Positions 33,521 through 42,444 are shown, counted from the stretch's first letter. The stretch: DNA of 64,000 nt from JACCTI01 sp038237435 (GCA_038237435.1 JBBRYT010000006.1:1-64000); one strand, 5' to 3'. Notes: generated from the sequence alone by a model not told the origin. Program-made: numbers and translations.

Positions 33521-34926
33521 TAGCGATTGGCGATGTGAATGGCGGCTTTGTTGACCGCAAGCGCCGCTTCTTTCACTGCCTCGCTGTGCGTCGGATGCGC
33601 ATGCACGGTACGACCGAGATCTTCGGCGCTGCCGCCGAATTCCATGACGGCGACGCATTCCGCCATTAAATCCGAAGCGACGTGCGACAAGACATGCGCA
33701 CCGATTAAGCGATCGGTTTCGGCATCGGCGACAAATTTTACGAAGCCGGTCGCGTCATCGGCGGCAAGGGCCCGACCGTTGGCGGCGAAGGGAAATTTGC
33801 CGACGCGGATGTTCATTCCTTTTTCTTTGGCGCCATCTTCCGTGATGCCGGCGCCGGCTAGCTCCGGATTGGTGTAGATGATTCCGGGAATGACGTCGTA
33901 GTTCACGTGACCGGATTTGCCCGCGATCATTTCCACGCACGCGATTCCTTCTTCCTCCGCCTTGTGCGCGAGCATTGGTCCAGCGATGACATCGCCGATC
34001 GCATAAATACCTTCGACATTCGTCTGGTAACGATCATCGACTTTGATGCGGCGACGTTCGTCGAACTCGACGCCGATCTTGTCTGCGCCCACGCCTTCGG
34101 CGAAGGGACGGCGTCCGACTGAGACAAGAACTTTGTCGGCATCGAAGGTCAGTTCTTCGTCGCCCTTCTTTGCTTTGGCGGTGGCGCGATTATTCGCCAC
34201 TTTCACTTCGGTCACCTTGGTATCGAGATGGAAGCTCATTCCCTGGGCGGTTAGGACTTTTTGCAAGGCGTTGGCGCATTCGAGATCGAAACCAAGCGCG
34301 ATGCGGGGAAGAAATTCGAGGACGGTTACTTCCGAACCTAAGCGGCTCCAAACCGAGCCCATTTCAAGACCGATCGCGCCGGCACCTATGACCAACAACT
34401 TGTTAGGTACTTCGGAAAACGTAAGCGCTTCAGTGCTGCTGACGACGACCTTGCCGTCGAACTTTACGCCGGGCAGTTCGCTCGGCATGCTGCCGGTAGC
34501 GATGACAATGTGTTTCGCTTCTATTTCCTGCGCCGATCCTTCGTTAGGCTGAATCGAAACTTTTCCCGGCGCGGTGATCGTGCCCAGCCCGGCGAAGGTG
34601 GTGACTTTGTTCAGCTTCATCAACCCACGCACGCCGCCGGTGAGCGTCTTCACCACTTTGTCTTTGCGCTGCAACATCGTGGAAAGGTCTAACGAGACGT
34701 TGTCGATCTTGATGCCGTGCTTGGCCGCTTCCGTTTTCGCGAAATAAAAATGATCGCTGGATGAGAGCAATGCTTTGCTCGGGATGCAGCCGATGTTGAG
34801 ACAGGTTCCGCCGAGTTCTTTGTCCTTCTCGACGATGGCGGTTTTCAAACCAAGCTGCGCCGCCCGAATGGCTGCGACATAACCGCCCGGCCCGGAACCG
34901 ATGATTACGACATCAAAAGACTCCAT
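33520..34926 (-). CDS. lpdA: Dihydrolipoyl dehydrogenase (E3)
   Basis: This 468-residue flavoenzyme reoxidises dihydrolipoyl groups of 2-oxo acid dehydrogenases with NAD+. It has FDVVIIGSGPGGYVAAIRAA (FAD), the redox-active disulphide ELGGTCLNIGCIPSKALLSS, the NAD site LLVIGAGAIGLEMGSVWSRL and the C-terminal catalytic HAHPTHSEAVKEA. It follows sucB by one base and forms the E2-E3 operon of 2-oxoglutarate dehydrogenase. An exact-core but variant copy of the dispersed word (TCTAACGAG) lies at 34687, and related TTCGTTAGG and TTGTTAGG copies lie nearby. Confidence 0.97.
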   Translation of the reverse strand: MESFDVVIIGSGPGGYVAAIRAAQLGLKTAIVEKDKELGGTCLNIGCIPSKALLSSSDHFYFAKTEAAKHGIKIDNVSLDLSTMLQRKDKVVKTLTGGVRGLMKLNKVTTFAGLGTITAPGKVSIQPNEGSAQEIEAKHIVIATGSMPSELPGVKFDGKVVVSSTEALTFSEVPNKLLVIGAGAIGLEMGSVWSRLGSEVTVLEFLPRIALGFDLECANALQKVLTAQGMSFHLDTKVTEVKVANNRATAKAKKGDEELTFDADKVLVSVGRRPFAEGVGADKIGVEFDERRRIKVDDRYQTNVEGIYAIGDVIAGPMLAHKAEEEGIACVEMIAGKSGHVNYDVIPGIIYTNPELAGAGITEDGAKEKGMNIRVGKFPFAANGRALAADDATGFVKFVADAETDRLIGAHVLSHVASDLMAECVAVMEFGGSAEDLGRTVHAHPTHSEAVKEAALAVNKAAIHIANR

Positions 34927-34927
34927 A

Positions 34928-36133
34928 TTAAAAATCGAGCGGCAGTTTCTTCGGATCTTCGATGCATTCCTTCACCTTGATCAGGAAGGTGACCGCTTCT
35001 TTTCCATCAACTGCGCGATGATCGTAGCTGAGCGCGAGATACATCATCGGACGAATCTCCACTTTGCCATTCACCGCCATCGGTCGCTGTTGAATGGTGT
35101 GCATGCCGAGAATTCCGCTTTGCGGGGGATTTAAAATAGGCGTGCTCAAAAGCGAGCCGTAAACACCGCCGTTCGAGATGGTGAAGGTGCCGCCCTGCAA
35201 ATCTTCGATTTTGATTTTTCCTTCGCGCGCTTTCGTCGCGTAATCGGCGATATCACGCTCGACCTCCGCGAAACTTTTTTTGTCAGCATCGCGCACGACA
35301 GGAACGACCAACCCGCGCTCGGTTCCAACCGCGACACCGATATCGTAAAAATTATTCTGGATGAAATCGTCGCCTTCGATGCGGGCGTTGATTGAAGGCA
35401 CAGCTTTCAAACCTTCCACGACCGCTTTGATGAAGAAGGACATGAAACCGAGTTTCAGATTGTTCTTCTTCGTGAATGCGTCCTGCGACGTCTTGCGCAA
35501 CTCCATCACCGCAGTCATGTCGCATTCGTTAAAGGTGGTGAGAATGGCGGCGGTGTGCTGCGCCATGACCAGCTGCTCTGCAATTTTCCGACGCAAAGGA
35601 GACATTTTCTTGCGTGTGGAGCGACCGTTGTTCGATTGCGCCGGTGCCGCCGGGGTCTCATTAGGTTGACGGTTCTGCGCCGCGGCCAGGGCGTCACCTT
35701 TCGTTAGGCGACCACCTTTTCCCGTCCCGCTGATGGCACCGGCGTCGAGTTTTTCTCCATCCACAATTCTGCGCACAGATGGCGGCAGCACATCGGCGTT
35801 GGGAGATTTTTTCTCGCCGGCCTTCGGGGCCTGCGGGCGATTTGGATCTGGTTTGTCCTTCGCTTTTTCGGGCGTGGTAACGGTCGCGCCGGCGGCGTCG
35901 GACTCGTCAATGGTCGCGACGACTTCACCGATTTTCACTTCCTGACCTTCTGCGGCCAGCGTTTTCAAAACCCCGCTTTTTTCCGCCACAACTTCCGTCG
36001 AAACTTTGTCGGTCTCGAGGGTAAACAATGGCTCACCGGCTTTGACCTGTTCGCCTGATTTCTTGTGCCAAACCGAAACGACACCGCTGGTAATCGATTC
36101 GCCAACAGCCGGTATTTTCACTTCAAGACTCAT
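34928..36133 (-). CDS. sucB: 2-oxoglutarate dehydrogenase E2, dihydrolipoyllysine succinyltransferase
   Basis: This 401-residue protein has a lipoyl domain (MSLEVKIPAVGESI ... FTLETDKVSTEVVAEKSG, lipoyl lysine in TDKVS) and an Ala/Pro/Lys linker. A peripheral subunit-binding domain follows (LPPSVRRIVDGEKLDAGAIS), then the acyltransferase domain ending YLALSYDHRAVDGKEAVTFL, where DHRAVDG holds the catalytic histidine. It pairs with lpdA downstream; sucA lies 2.4 kb upstream on the same strand, separated by three genes on the other strand. The upstream region holds a long inverted repeat (36141-36190). Confidence 0.96.
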   Translation of the reverse strand: MSLEVKIPAVGESITSGVVSVWHKKSGEQVKAGEPLFTLETDKVSTEVVAEKSGVLKTLAAEGQEVKIGEVVATIDESDAAGATVTTPEKAKDKPDPNRPQAPKAGEKKSPNADVLPPSVRRIVDGEKLDAGAISGTGKGGRLTKGDALAAAQNRQPNETPAAPAQSNNGRSTRKKMSPLRRKIAEQLVMAQHTAAILTTFNECDMTAVMELRKTSQDAFTKKNNLKLGFMSFFIKAVVEGLKAVPSINARIEGDDFIQNNFYDIGVAVGTERGLVVPVVRDADKKSFAEVERDIADYATKAREGKIKIEDLQGGTFTISNGGVYGSLLSTPILNPPQSGILGMHTIQQRPMAVNGKVEIRPMMYLALSYDHRAVDGKEAVTFLIKVKECIEDPKKLPLDF

Positions 36134-36140
36134 GCGCGCG

Positions 36141-36190
36141 CTTAAGTAAGCACGGGGCCATAGCGCTGGCGAGAAAGTTGCTTACTTAAG
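36141..36190. promoter_or_regulatory. Perfect 12-base inverted repeat between sucB and the kinase gene
   Basis: The arms CTTAAGTAAGCA (36141-36152) and TGCTTACTTAAG (36179-36190) are perfect reverse complements separated by 26 bases. They fill the gap between the divergent starts of sucB and the sensor kinase. Each arm is nearly self-palindromic (CTTAAGTAAG) and A+T-rich in a G+C-rich genome, as expected for paired operator sites controlling both genes. A cruciform or hairpin is an alternative. Confidence 0.6.
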
Positions 36191-36201
36191 AACGCTTCTC
36201 C

Positions 36202-37245
36202 ATGCGTCTCGCAACAGGATTTCAAGGGCAACATCCTATCGCCATTTTTAGCGAAGGTATTCTGCTGGTCTTGATCACCGGTTTCTTCGATGCCTTGACC
36301 GGATACGAAGTAAGCCTTTCGATTCTGTACGGGATCCCGATTTATATTGCCGCCTGGTGCATCAGCAAACAGGCAGGTGTGTTGCTGGCCCTGATCTGTG
36401 GAATCGTCTGGTGGTGGGCCACTCTGTGGGGTGGTCAGCAGTATCCGAACAGTTGGCTGGAAGGATGGGAAGTTTGCGTGCGCATCGGGTTTTTTGTTTT
36501 CATCGCGATCGGCGCCGCTTCTTTGAAACGCGAACACGATGCCTCCGCCAGCCGGATTGCATTGTTGGAACACACACGCCGCCTGGAACGCGAAATCATC
36601 GAGATCAGCGAACGCGAACAATGCCGGATCGGGCGCGATCTGCACGATGGACTTTGCCAGTATCAGGCGGCCCTGGCCTGTTCCGCGGCCTCGCTCAATG
36701 CTGATCTGATTAAAAAAAATCTCGCTGCCGAAGCGCAACGCGCCGACCAACTGGCACAGCGCTTGCGCGAAGCCGTCGCCCAAACACGCGCGCTCGCGCG
36801 CGGTCTCGTGCCGGTGCAGATGGAAGCAGAAGGGCTTCCGTCCGCCTTGCAGGAGTTGGCCGTTTCGGTCGCGAAGCTGCAATCGATCGATTGTCATTTC
36901 CACTTGTTAGGCCAGCCGCCGCTTTTTCAGGACACCGCCGCGACCCATCTGTACCGCATCGCGCAGGAAGCGATCAACAATGCCACGCGTCATGGTCACG
37001 CGGAAAAAATCGCCATCTCTCTCATCGCCGACGATGAAGCGACGGTCCTTCGCATTATGGACAACGGCATCGGCATCACGCAGGCCGATCACAGCAACGC
37101 GGGCATGGGCATGAACATCATGCGTTATCGGGCCCATCTCGCCGGTGGCGACCTGTTAGTCGAAGAACCAACCGAGGGCGGCACAACTATTTCATGCGTA
37201 ATCCGTCCCGAAACGGAGGAGGAGGTCGATGAACGCGCCGCGTGA
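36202..37245 (+). CDS. Sensor histidine kinase, HisKA_3 (NarX/DesK type)
   Basis: This 347-residue protein has an N-terminal membrane-embedded sensor of four helices (SEGILLVLITGFFDALTGYE, VSLSILYGIPIYIAAWC, AGVLLALICGIVWWWATLW, VCVRIGFFVFIAIGAA). The dimerisation and phospho-acceptor helix follows (ISEREQCRIGRDLHDGLCQY, phospho-His in LHDGL), and then the ATPase domain (HLYRIAQEAINNATRHGHAE, MDNGIGI). The LHDG type pairs with LuxR-type regulators, and exactly such a gene overlaps its end by 17 bases. It diverges from sucB. Confidence 0.93.
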   Translation: MRLATGFQGQHPIAIFSEGILLVLITGFFDALTGYEVSLSILYGIPIYIAAWCISKQAGVLLALICGIVWWWATLWGGQQYPNSWLEGWEVCVRIGFFVFIAIGAASLKREHDASASRIALLEHTRRLEREIIEISEREQCRIGRDLHDGLCQYQAALACSAASLNADLIKKNLAAEAQRADQLAQRLREAVAQTRALARGLVPVQMEAEGLPSALQELAVSVAKLQSIDCHFHLLGQPPLFQDTAATHLYRIAQEAINNATRHGHAEKIAISLIADDEATVLRIMDNGIGITQADHSNAGMGMNIMRYRAHLAGGDLLVEEPTEGGTTISCVIRPETEEEVDERAA

Positions 37246-37906
37246 TCCTAAGCGGCGCCGCGTTGTCATCGTGGAAGATCATCCGATGTTTCGCGAACAG
37301 CTTCGTCTCCTGATCGACAAGGAAGAAGACCTCGTCGTTTGCGGCGAAGCGGACAACGTCCCGGCCGCGCTCGCGCTCATTCAAAAAACGCAACCGCAAC
37401 TGGCGATTGTTGATATTACCCTCAAGAGTTCGGGCGGACTCGACCTGCTAAAAGATCTGCGTTCGCACGAAATCGATTTGCCCGTGCTGGTTTTGTCGAT
37501 GCATGACGAATCGCTTTACGCGGAGCGCGCTTTACGGGCCGGCGCGCGCGGTTACATCACAAAACAGGAAGCCTCCGCCAAAGTCATGACAGCGATCCGG
37601 CAGGTTTTGAGTGGAGAAATTTATCTCGAAGCGAGCGCCATGCGGCGCATGGTCCACAAGGTGGTGGCGAAATCGGACGGCACGGTCTCGGCGATCGACC
37701 GCCTGACCGATCGCGAGTTGGAAGTTTTCGAATTGATCGGACAAGGCCGGACGACACGCGAGATCGGTTATCGTCTTTCTGTCGGCCTAACGACTGTCGA
37801 TACCTATCGGGCCCGCATCAAAGAAAAGCTGCAGCTGGAAAACGCGGCTCAGCTTCATGCCGAAGCGGCGCGCTGGGCGACGGAGCGCGCGGTCGTCACC
37901 TCCTAG
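37229..37906 (+). CDS. LuxR-family (NarL-like) response regulator
   Basis: This 225-residue protein has a receiver domain (VVIVEDHPMFREQLRLLIDK ... LAIVDITLKSSGGLDLL, phospho-Asp in VDITL) and a C-terminal GerE/LuxR HTH (LTDRELEVFELIGQGRTTRE, IGYRLSVGLTTVDTYRARIK). A strong GGAGGAGGAGG ribosome-binding tract precedes the ATG at 37229. It overlaps the 3' end of the kinase gene, so the two form one system. Possible targets are the adjacent pilin gene and its 21-base palindrome, or the sucB promoter with its inverted repeat. Confidence 0.94.
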   Translation: MNAPRDPKRRRVVIVEDHPMFREQLRLLIDKEEDLVVCGEADNVPAALALIQKTQPQLAIVDITLKSSGGLDLLKDLRSHEIDLPVLVLSMHDESLYAERALRAGARGYITKQEASAKVMTAIRQVLSGEIYLEASAMRRMVHKVVAKSDGTVSAIDRLTDRELEVFELIGQGRTTREIGYRLSVGLTTVDTYRARIKEKLQLENAAQLHAEAARWATERAVVTS

Positions 37907-37922
37907 GCTAACGACCGACGCA

Positions 37923-37943
37923 CTGTAGTGGATTCCGCTACAG
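37923..37943. promoter_or_regulatory. 21-base near-perfect palindrome upstream of the pilin gene
   Basis: The arms CTGTAGTGGA and TCCGCTACAG flank a single central T, with only one wobble mismatch. It lies 17 bases after the response regulator stop and about 80 bases before the pilin start. No T-run follows, so it fits an operator or attenuator better than a terminator. Confidence 0.45.
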
Positions 37944-38021
37944 CACAAGACTGCCGCGTGTCGTGCGATTGCGGCCTCGCGGCTGCTTAACAGTAGCGCG
38001 AACACAGAAATTATAAGTCAT

Positions 38022-38417
38022 ATGCAAATTCATAAATCTAATCGCCGCGGTTTCACCCTTGTTGAAATCATGATCGTCGTGGCCATCATCGCACTTCTCG
38101 CCTCCATCGCCGTTCCCGGATTTCTGCGCGCTCGCAAACGGGCGCAAGCTTCGCGCGTGGTTAATGACTTGCGCCTGATCGATTCCGCCGTCGACCAATA
38201 TGCAATTGAGACGAACAAAATGGGCGGTGCGACCGTCAGCGTCCCTGATTGGACGAACTACATAAAAAAAGGAACCAATCTCTACACTACCGGCAAGGAT
38301 CTTTTCGGTCATGACTACGGTCCGCAAAGCGTCGATAAACTTCCCAGTGTCCCGGCGGCGACAAGGCAGGCACTTTCGGATGTGACTGACTACACTTTCT
38401 GGTCTCCTTACCAATAA
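38022..38417 (+). CDS. Type IV pilin-like (GspG/PilE-type) prepilin
   Basis: This 131-residue protein has the prepilin peptidase site RRGFTLVEIMIVVAIIALLA, with cleavage between G and F, and a hydrophobic helix that forms the pilus core. The short globular part contains ARKRAQASRVVNDLRLIDSA, the usual post-helix pattern of pseudopilins and small pilins. No pilus assembly genes are adjacent. It could be a minor pilin for type IV pili or a DNA-uptake pseudopilus, or a type II secretion pseudopilin. Confidence 0.9.
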   Translation: MQIHKSNRRGFTLVEIMIVVAIIALLASIAVPGFLRARKRAQASRVVNDLRLIDSAVDQYAIETNKMGGATVSVPDWTNYIKKGTNLYTTGKDLFGHDYGPQSVDKLPSVPAATRQALSDVTDYTFWSPYQ

Positions 38418-38462
38418 GCTACCTCTGCCTGGTTTGTGCTTTCGCCTGGAACCGGAAGCAAT

Positions 38463-38490
38463 AAAACGCCGGACGAAAGTCCGGCGTTTT
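38463..38490. terminator. Bidirectional Rho-independent terminator
   Basis: The stem AACGCCGGAC/GTCCGGCGTT with a GAAA loop is followed by a T-run on the plus strand and by TTTTATTG on the minus strand. It sits between the convergent pilin gene and sucA and can end both transcripts. Confidence 0.93.
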
Positions 38491-38503
38491 TTCTTGTCAC
38501 GTG

Positions 38504-41242
38504 CTAGAGAGTGAATGCGTCCGCGATCAGCTGCGCTTGTTCGATTTTGTGCAGGACCAGGGCGCCCACGGCCGGGCTGGCGCTGGCATTGCGACCCGCG
38601 TAAAGCACGTCGCGTCCAAATAATTTTCGCAAACGCGGCTCGATGAAAGTCCATCCGCCCATGTTTTGCGATTCCTCCTGGCACCAGACCAGTTTCGCCT
38701 TGGCCGGAAAGAGGCCGATGACCTTGCGCAATTTCTCTTCGCAGAAGGGATAGAGTTGCTCGACACGAACGATGGCAGCGTCGGTGATTTTCTTTTCGTT
38801 TCGATAGTTGAGCAGGTCGTAGTAAACCTTGCCGGAACAAAGGATGACGCGCTTCGTCTCGTTAGGCTTGCTCTCGTTAGGCGAAAGGAGAATCTCTTCG
38901 AAGCCTCCTTTGGTGAAGTCTTCTGCGCGCGAGGTGGCGAATTCTGCGCGTAACAAACTTTTCGGCGTCATGATGACGAGCGGCTTGATAAATTCGCGAT
39001 GCATCTGGCGACGCAGCACATGAAAGTACTGCGCTGGTGTCGTTAGGTTGCAGACCTGGATGTTCTCTTCCGCGCACGCTTGTAGGAAACGCTCCAGCCG
39101 CGCGCTGGAGTGCTCCGGACCCTGACCTTCGTACCCATGCGGCAGTAACAGGACGATGCCGCTTGGTCGTTGCCATTTTGATTCCGCCGAGACAATGAAT
39201 TGGTCGATGATGACCTGCGCGCCATTAGCGAAATCGCCGAACTGCGCCTCCCACAGGCAGAGCATGTTTGGGTAGTCTAACGAGTAGCCATAATCGAAAC
39301 CGAGCACGGCCGCTTCGGAAAGCAGGCTGTTATAAATACAAATGCGCGCCTGCTTTTCCGCGAGATGCAGTAACGGAATGTAAGGCTTGCCCGTCTTTTC
39401 ATCGTAAAGAACAGCGTGCCGATGACTGAAAGTTCCGCGGCGCACATCCTGTCCGGATAAGCGCATCGGGATTCCCTCGAGCAAGAGAGAACCAAAGGCG
39501 AGCGCTTCCGCGTAACCCCAATCGTACGGCCCGCCTTCTTCGAAAACTTTCCGGCGATGATCGAGAACGATGCGCTTGATCTTCGGCTGCACATTGAAGT
39601 CCTCGGGTACTCGCGTCAGTCCTTCGGCGATCCAGCGCAGCATGGTTTCGCTAATTGCGGTCGCGGGCGATTCCGCGGTGTAGTCAGGCTGGAAAACCGC
39701 CATCGACTCGCTGAATTGTTCCTTGCGATCGCGCGGTTCGGCTTCGGCTGCTTTCACGTCGTCGAGCGCCTTTTGTAGTGTCTCTTCAAACTCGTTCTCG
39801 AGTTTCTTCCCTTCTTCTTCTGTCAAGACGCCGGACTCGATCAGCTCCTTACGATAAAGTTTCGCGATCGAAGGACGTCGATCAATCTTTGCGTAGAGAT
39901 CAGGCTGAGTGAAGGACGGCTCGTCGCCTTCGTTGTGGCCGTAGCGACGATAACAATACATATCGATGACGGCGTCGCGGCCGAATTGCTGGCGAAAGTC
40001 TAACGAGAGCTCGGTCACAAAGTGGACCGCGAGGGGATCGTCGCCATTCACATGAAAAATCGGCACCTCGATCATCTTCGCGATGTCCGTTGCGTACATC
40101 GATGAACGCGCGTCTTCCGGCAGCGTGGTGAAACCAATCTGATTGTTCACCACCACATGAACGGTCCCGCCGGTCGAGTACCCGGGCAGTTGCGACATGT
40201 TTAGTGTCTCCGCCACCATGCCCTGCCCCGCGAAAGCCGCGTCGCCATGTATGAGCAATGGCAAAACTTTGCGACGATGTTCCGTGTCGCCGCGAATCCG
40301 TTGCCGCGCGCGCGCTGTTCCTTCCACCACCGGATCGACCGCTTCGAGATGGCTGGGATTCGCCGACAAACGAATTTCCACTTCGGCGCCGTTCGCAAGT
40401 TTCCGCACCGTGCGATAGCCGAGGTGGTATTTCACGTCGCCATCACCGGCGACGAGATCGGGTACGTAGTTCGTGCTGAACTCGGTGAAGATTATGCGAA
40501 AGGATTTCTGGACGAAGTTCGCCAGGACATTGAGCCGGCCGCGATGCGCCATGCCCATGCAAATTTCCTCCACTCCAACCGCCGGGCATTTTTGCAGGAT
40601 GCCGTCGAGAATGATCATAAGCGACTCGGCGCCTTGCAGCGAAAAGCGTTTTTGCCCGACGTAACGCGTATGCAAAAACGTCTCGAACATTTCCGATTCC
40701 GAAAGCGCACGCAGCATGGCGATCTGCACTTCGCGCGACGCCGCTTCTTTCGGCGGGCGCGCTTCGAGGCGTTGCCGCACCCAGTTCCGCATGCGCGTGT
40801 TCTGGATGTGCATGAACTCCGCACCAATGGTGTCGGCGTAGATGCGTTCGAGTTGCGCGATCATCTCGCGCAGCCGCATCCGTTTGCCATCGAGAAAAAA
40901 TTTCGAGGAAACTTCGCGGTCGAGATCGGCTTCGGTGAGACCGAGTTCGCGCAAACTGAGCAGCGCATTTTCCGGGCGCTTTTCGGCTAGCGGATTCAAA
41001 CGCGCGATGGTGTGACCGAGCGTGCTGTAGGCGTAAACCAATCCGTCGACGCGAGTGAACAGCGTGCCGTCACCAGATCCCGCGGGCGCGGCCGCGCCGT
41101 TACGTTTTTCGAGATTGCCGAGTTCGAAACCTTCGTAAAACGCCGACCACGCTGGATCGAGCGCCTCCGGATTTTCCTGCCAGCGACGATAATTTTCCTC
41201 GAGCACGTCGAGGTTGAGACGAGTGGCGAACGATGGGCGCAT
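38504..41242 (-). CDS. sucA: 2-oxoglutarate dehydrogenase E1
   Basis: This thiamine-diphosphate enzyme decarboxylates 2-oxoglutarate in the TCA cycle. From the ATG at 41240-41242 (MRPSFATRLNLDVLEENYRR) it has 912 residues, the normal E1 size. It shows the N-terminal docking helix, GMAHRGRLNVLANFVQKSFR, IHGDAAFAGQGMVAETLNMS (thiamine diphosphate region), DMYCYRRYGHNEGDEPSFTQ and a C-terminal transketolase-like part (LLLPHGYEGQGPEHSSARLE). A TTG start at 41260 would add six residues. Two exact copies of the dispersed word lie 15 bases apart at 38858-38881, giving a tandem pair. The HtrA gene diverges from it. Confidence 0.97.
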   Translation of the reverse strand: MRPSFATRLNLDVLEENYRRWQENPEALDPAWSAFYEGFELGNLEKRNGAAAPAGSGDGTLFTRVDGLVYAYSTLGHTIARLNPLAEKRPENALLSLRELGLTEADLDREVSSKFFLDGKRMRLREMIAQLERIYADTIGAEFMHIQNTRMRNWVRQRLEARPPKEAASREVQIAMLRALSESEMFETFLHTRYVGQKRFSLQGAESLMIILDGILQKCPAVGVEEICMGMAHRGRLNVLANFVQKSFRIIFTEFSTNYVPDLVAGDGDVKYHLGYRTVRKLANGAEVEIRLSANPSHLEAVDPVVEGTARARQRIRGDTEHRRKVLPLLIHGDAAFAGQGMVAETLNMSQLPGYSTGGTVHVVVNNQIGFTTLPEDARSSMYATDIAKMIEVPIFHVNGDDPLAVHFVTELSLDFRQQFGRDAVIDMYCYRRYGHNEGDEPSFTQPDLYAKIDRRPSIAKLYRKELIESGVLTEEEGKKLENEFEETLQKALDDVKAAEAEPRDRKEQFSESMAVFQPDYTAESPATAISETMLRWIAEGLTRVPEDFNVQPKIKRIVLDHRRKVFEEGGPYDWGYAEALAFGSLLLEGIPMRLSGQDVRRGTFSHRHAVLYDEKTGKPYIPLLHLAEKQARICIYNSLLSEAAVLGFDYGYSLDYPNMLCLWEAQFGDFANGAQVIIDQFIVSAESKWQRPSGIVLLLPHGYEGQGPEHSSARLERFLQACAEENIQVCNLTTPAQYFHVLRRQMHREFIKPLVIMTPKSLLRAEFATSRAEDFTKGGFEEILLSPNESKPNETKRVILCSGKVYYDLLNYRNEKKITDAAIVRVEQLYPFCEEKLRKVIGLFPAKAKLVWCQEESQNMGGWTFIEPRLRKLFGRDVLYAGRNASASPAVGALVLHKIEQAQLIADAFTL

Positions 41243-41319
41243 CTTGTCTTCAATTTCCAAGCATTGCGCGCGGTCGGCAAGTTGACAGTGCGGAAGCCAC
41301 TCCGTTACTTCCCTCTCCC

Positions 41320-42444
41320 ATGAAGGCGACTATCGTTACACTGCTCGCGTTCTCTGCGATGCCGTTCGTCTTCGCGCAGGTCGATCCGGCCACGGAGCCG
41401 AGCGTGCTCGCGGTCGGAAAAGTCATTCCCGCGGTGGTGAACATCAATACCGAACGAGTCGTTAGGCGCAGAGTGCGCGATCCGTTTGAGGACTTCGCCG
41501 CGCAATATTTCGGCAACTATTATTCACGTCCGCGCGAGATTCGCCAGACGCTGCAAAGTCTTGGCTCGGGCTTCATCGTTGACCCAGCCGGTTACATCAT
41601 TACGAACCAGCACGTCGTGGAACGCGCGGCGGATTTGAAAATAGAAGTGACCTTGAACGACGGCAAAACGCTGCCCGCCCGTTACATCACGGGCGACGAC
41701 AAAAAAGATCTCGCCTTCATCAAGATCGAAGCAAAAGAACGGCTGCCGTTTATTTCGCTCGATAATCTTTCGCCGAATTTGCTCGGCCAAACCGTCATCG
41801 TGGTCGGCAACGCGCTCGGTTACAGCGGCTCGATCAGTCGCGGCGTGCTCAGCGGAATGAAGCGCAACATCACGGTCGATAACATTGACTACAAAGATTT
41901 GGTGCAAACGGACGCAGCGATTAATCCGGGAAACAGCGGCGGACCGTTAATTGATTTGAGCGGGCGTCTGATCGGCGTGAGCTCCGCGAAAATGGCGTTC
42001 ACGCCCCAAGGCGTGCCGACGCAAGGTATCGGTTTCGCGATTCCCGGTGAAGTTGTGCGCGAGACCGTGGCGCAATTCATGAAGGTGGCGCAGAACCAAC
42101 CGACGCCGCGACCGACGGAAGAAACCACCCCAACTTCCAATGCAGAACGGCTCTTCGGTTTGCAGCTGCAAAATTTAACGCCGGAACTGACGGACGCCTT
42201 TGGACTCGCCGCGGGCAAAGGCGTGCTGGTCAGCTCAGTCGAACAAAAAAGCCCGGCAGATTCCGCCGGCATCGAACGCGGTCTGGTCATCTACCGCGTC
42301 GGTCGCTATGAAGTGCACTCGATCGCGCAGGTGGAAAAATTACTCGCTCGCGCCAGTGGCGGCTCGGCGGTCGATTTCACCGTGGGTATTGTGCGCAGCA
42401 ACGGATCGCAACGCATGGAGACGGTGACGTTGACGGCGCGTTGA
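41320..42444 (+). CDS. Trypsin-like serine protease with one PDZ domain (HtrA/DegP family)
   Basis: From the ATG at 41320 this 374-residue protein has a signal peptide (MKATIVTLLAFSAMPFVFAQ). The protease domain has the triad His (ITNQHVVERAADL), Asp (KKDLAFIKIEAK) and Ser (INPGNSGGPLIDLSGRL). One PDZ domain near residues 270-365 recognises unfolded protein ends. It is a periplasmic quality-control protease. The start at 41320 is preferred over a longer frame from 41233 because the signal peptide begins there. A GTCGTTAGG near-copy lies at 41458. Confidence 0.92.
   Translation: MKATIVTLLAFSAMPFVFAQVDPATEPSVLAVGKVIPAVVNINTERVVRRRVRDPFEDFAAQYFGNYYSRPREIRQTLQSLGSGFIVDPAGYIITNQHVVERAADLKIEVTLNDGKTLPARYITGDDKKDLAFIKIEAKERLPFISLDNLSPNLLGQTVIVVGNALGYSGSISRGVLSGMKRNITVDNIDYKDLVQTDAAINPGNSGGPLIDLSGRLIGVSSAKMAFTPQGVPTQGIGFAIPGEVVRETVAQFMKVAQNQPTPRPTEETTPTSNAERLFGLQLQNLTPELTDAFGLAAGKGVLVSSVEQKSPADSAGIERGLVIYRVGRYEVHSIAQVEKLLARASGGSAVDFTVGIVRSNGSQRMETVTLTAR

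Noticed and set aside
36142..36903. 253-codon minus-strand frame opposite the sensor kinase
   Set aside because: The plus-strand kinase has complete membrane and LHDG features, and the antisense frame would cover the divergent promoter region.
40247..40990. 247-codon open frame on the plus strand opposite sucA
   Set aside because: It mirrors the conserved sucA coding sequence and its product has no recognisable domain; long antisense frames are expected in G+C-rich genes.
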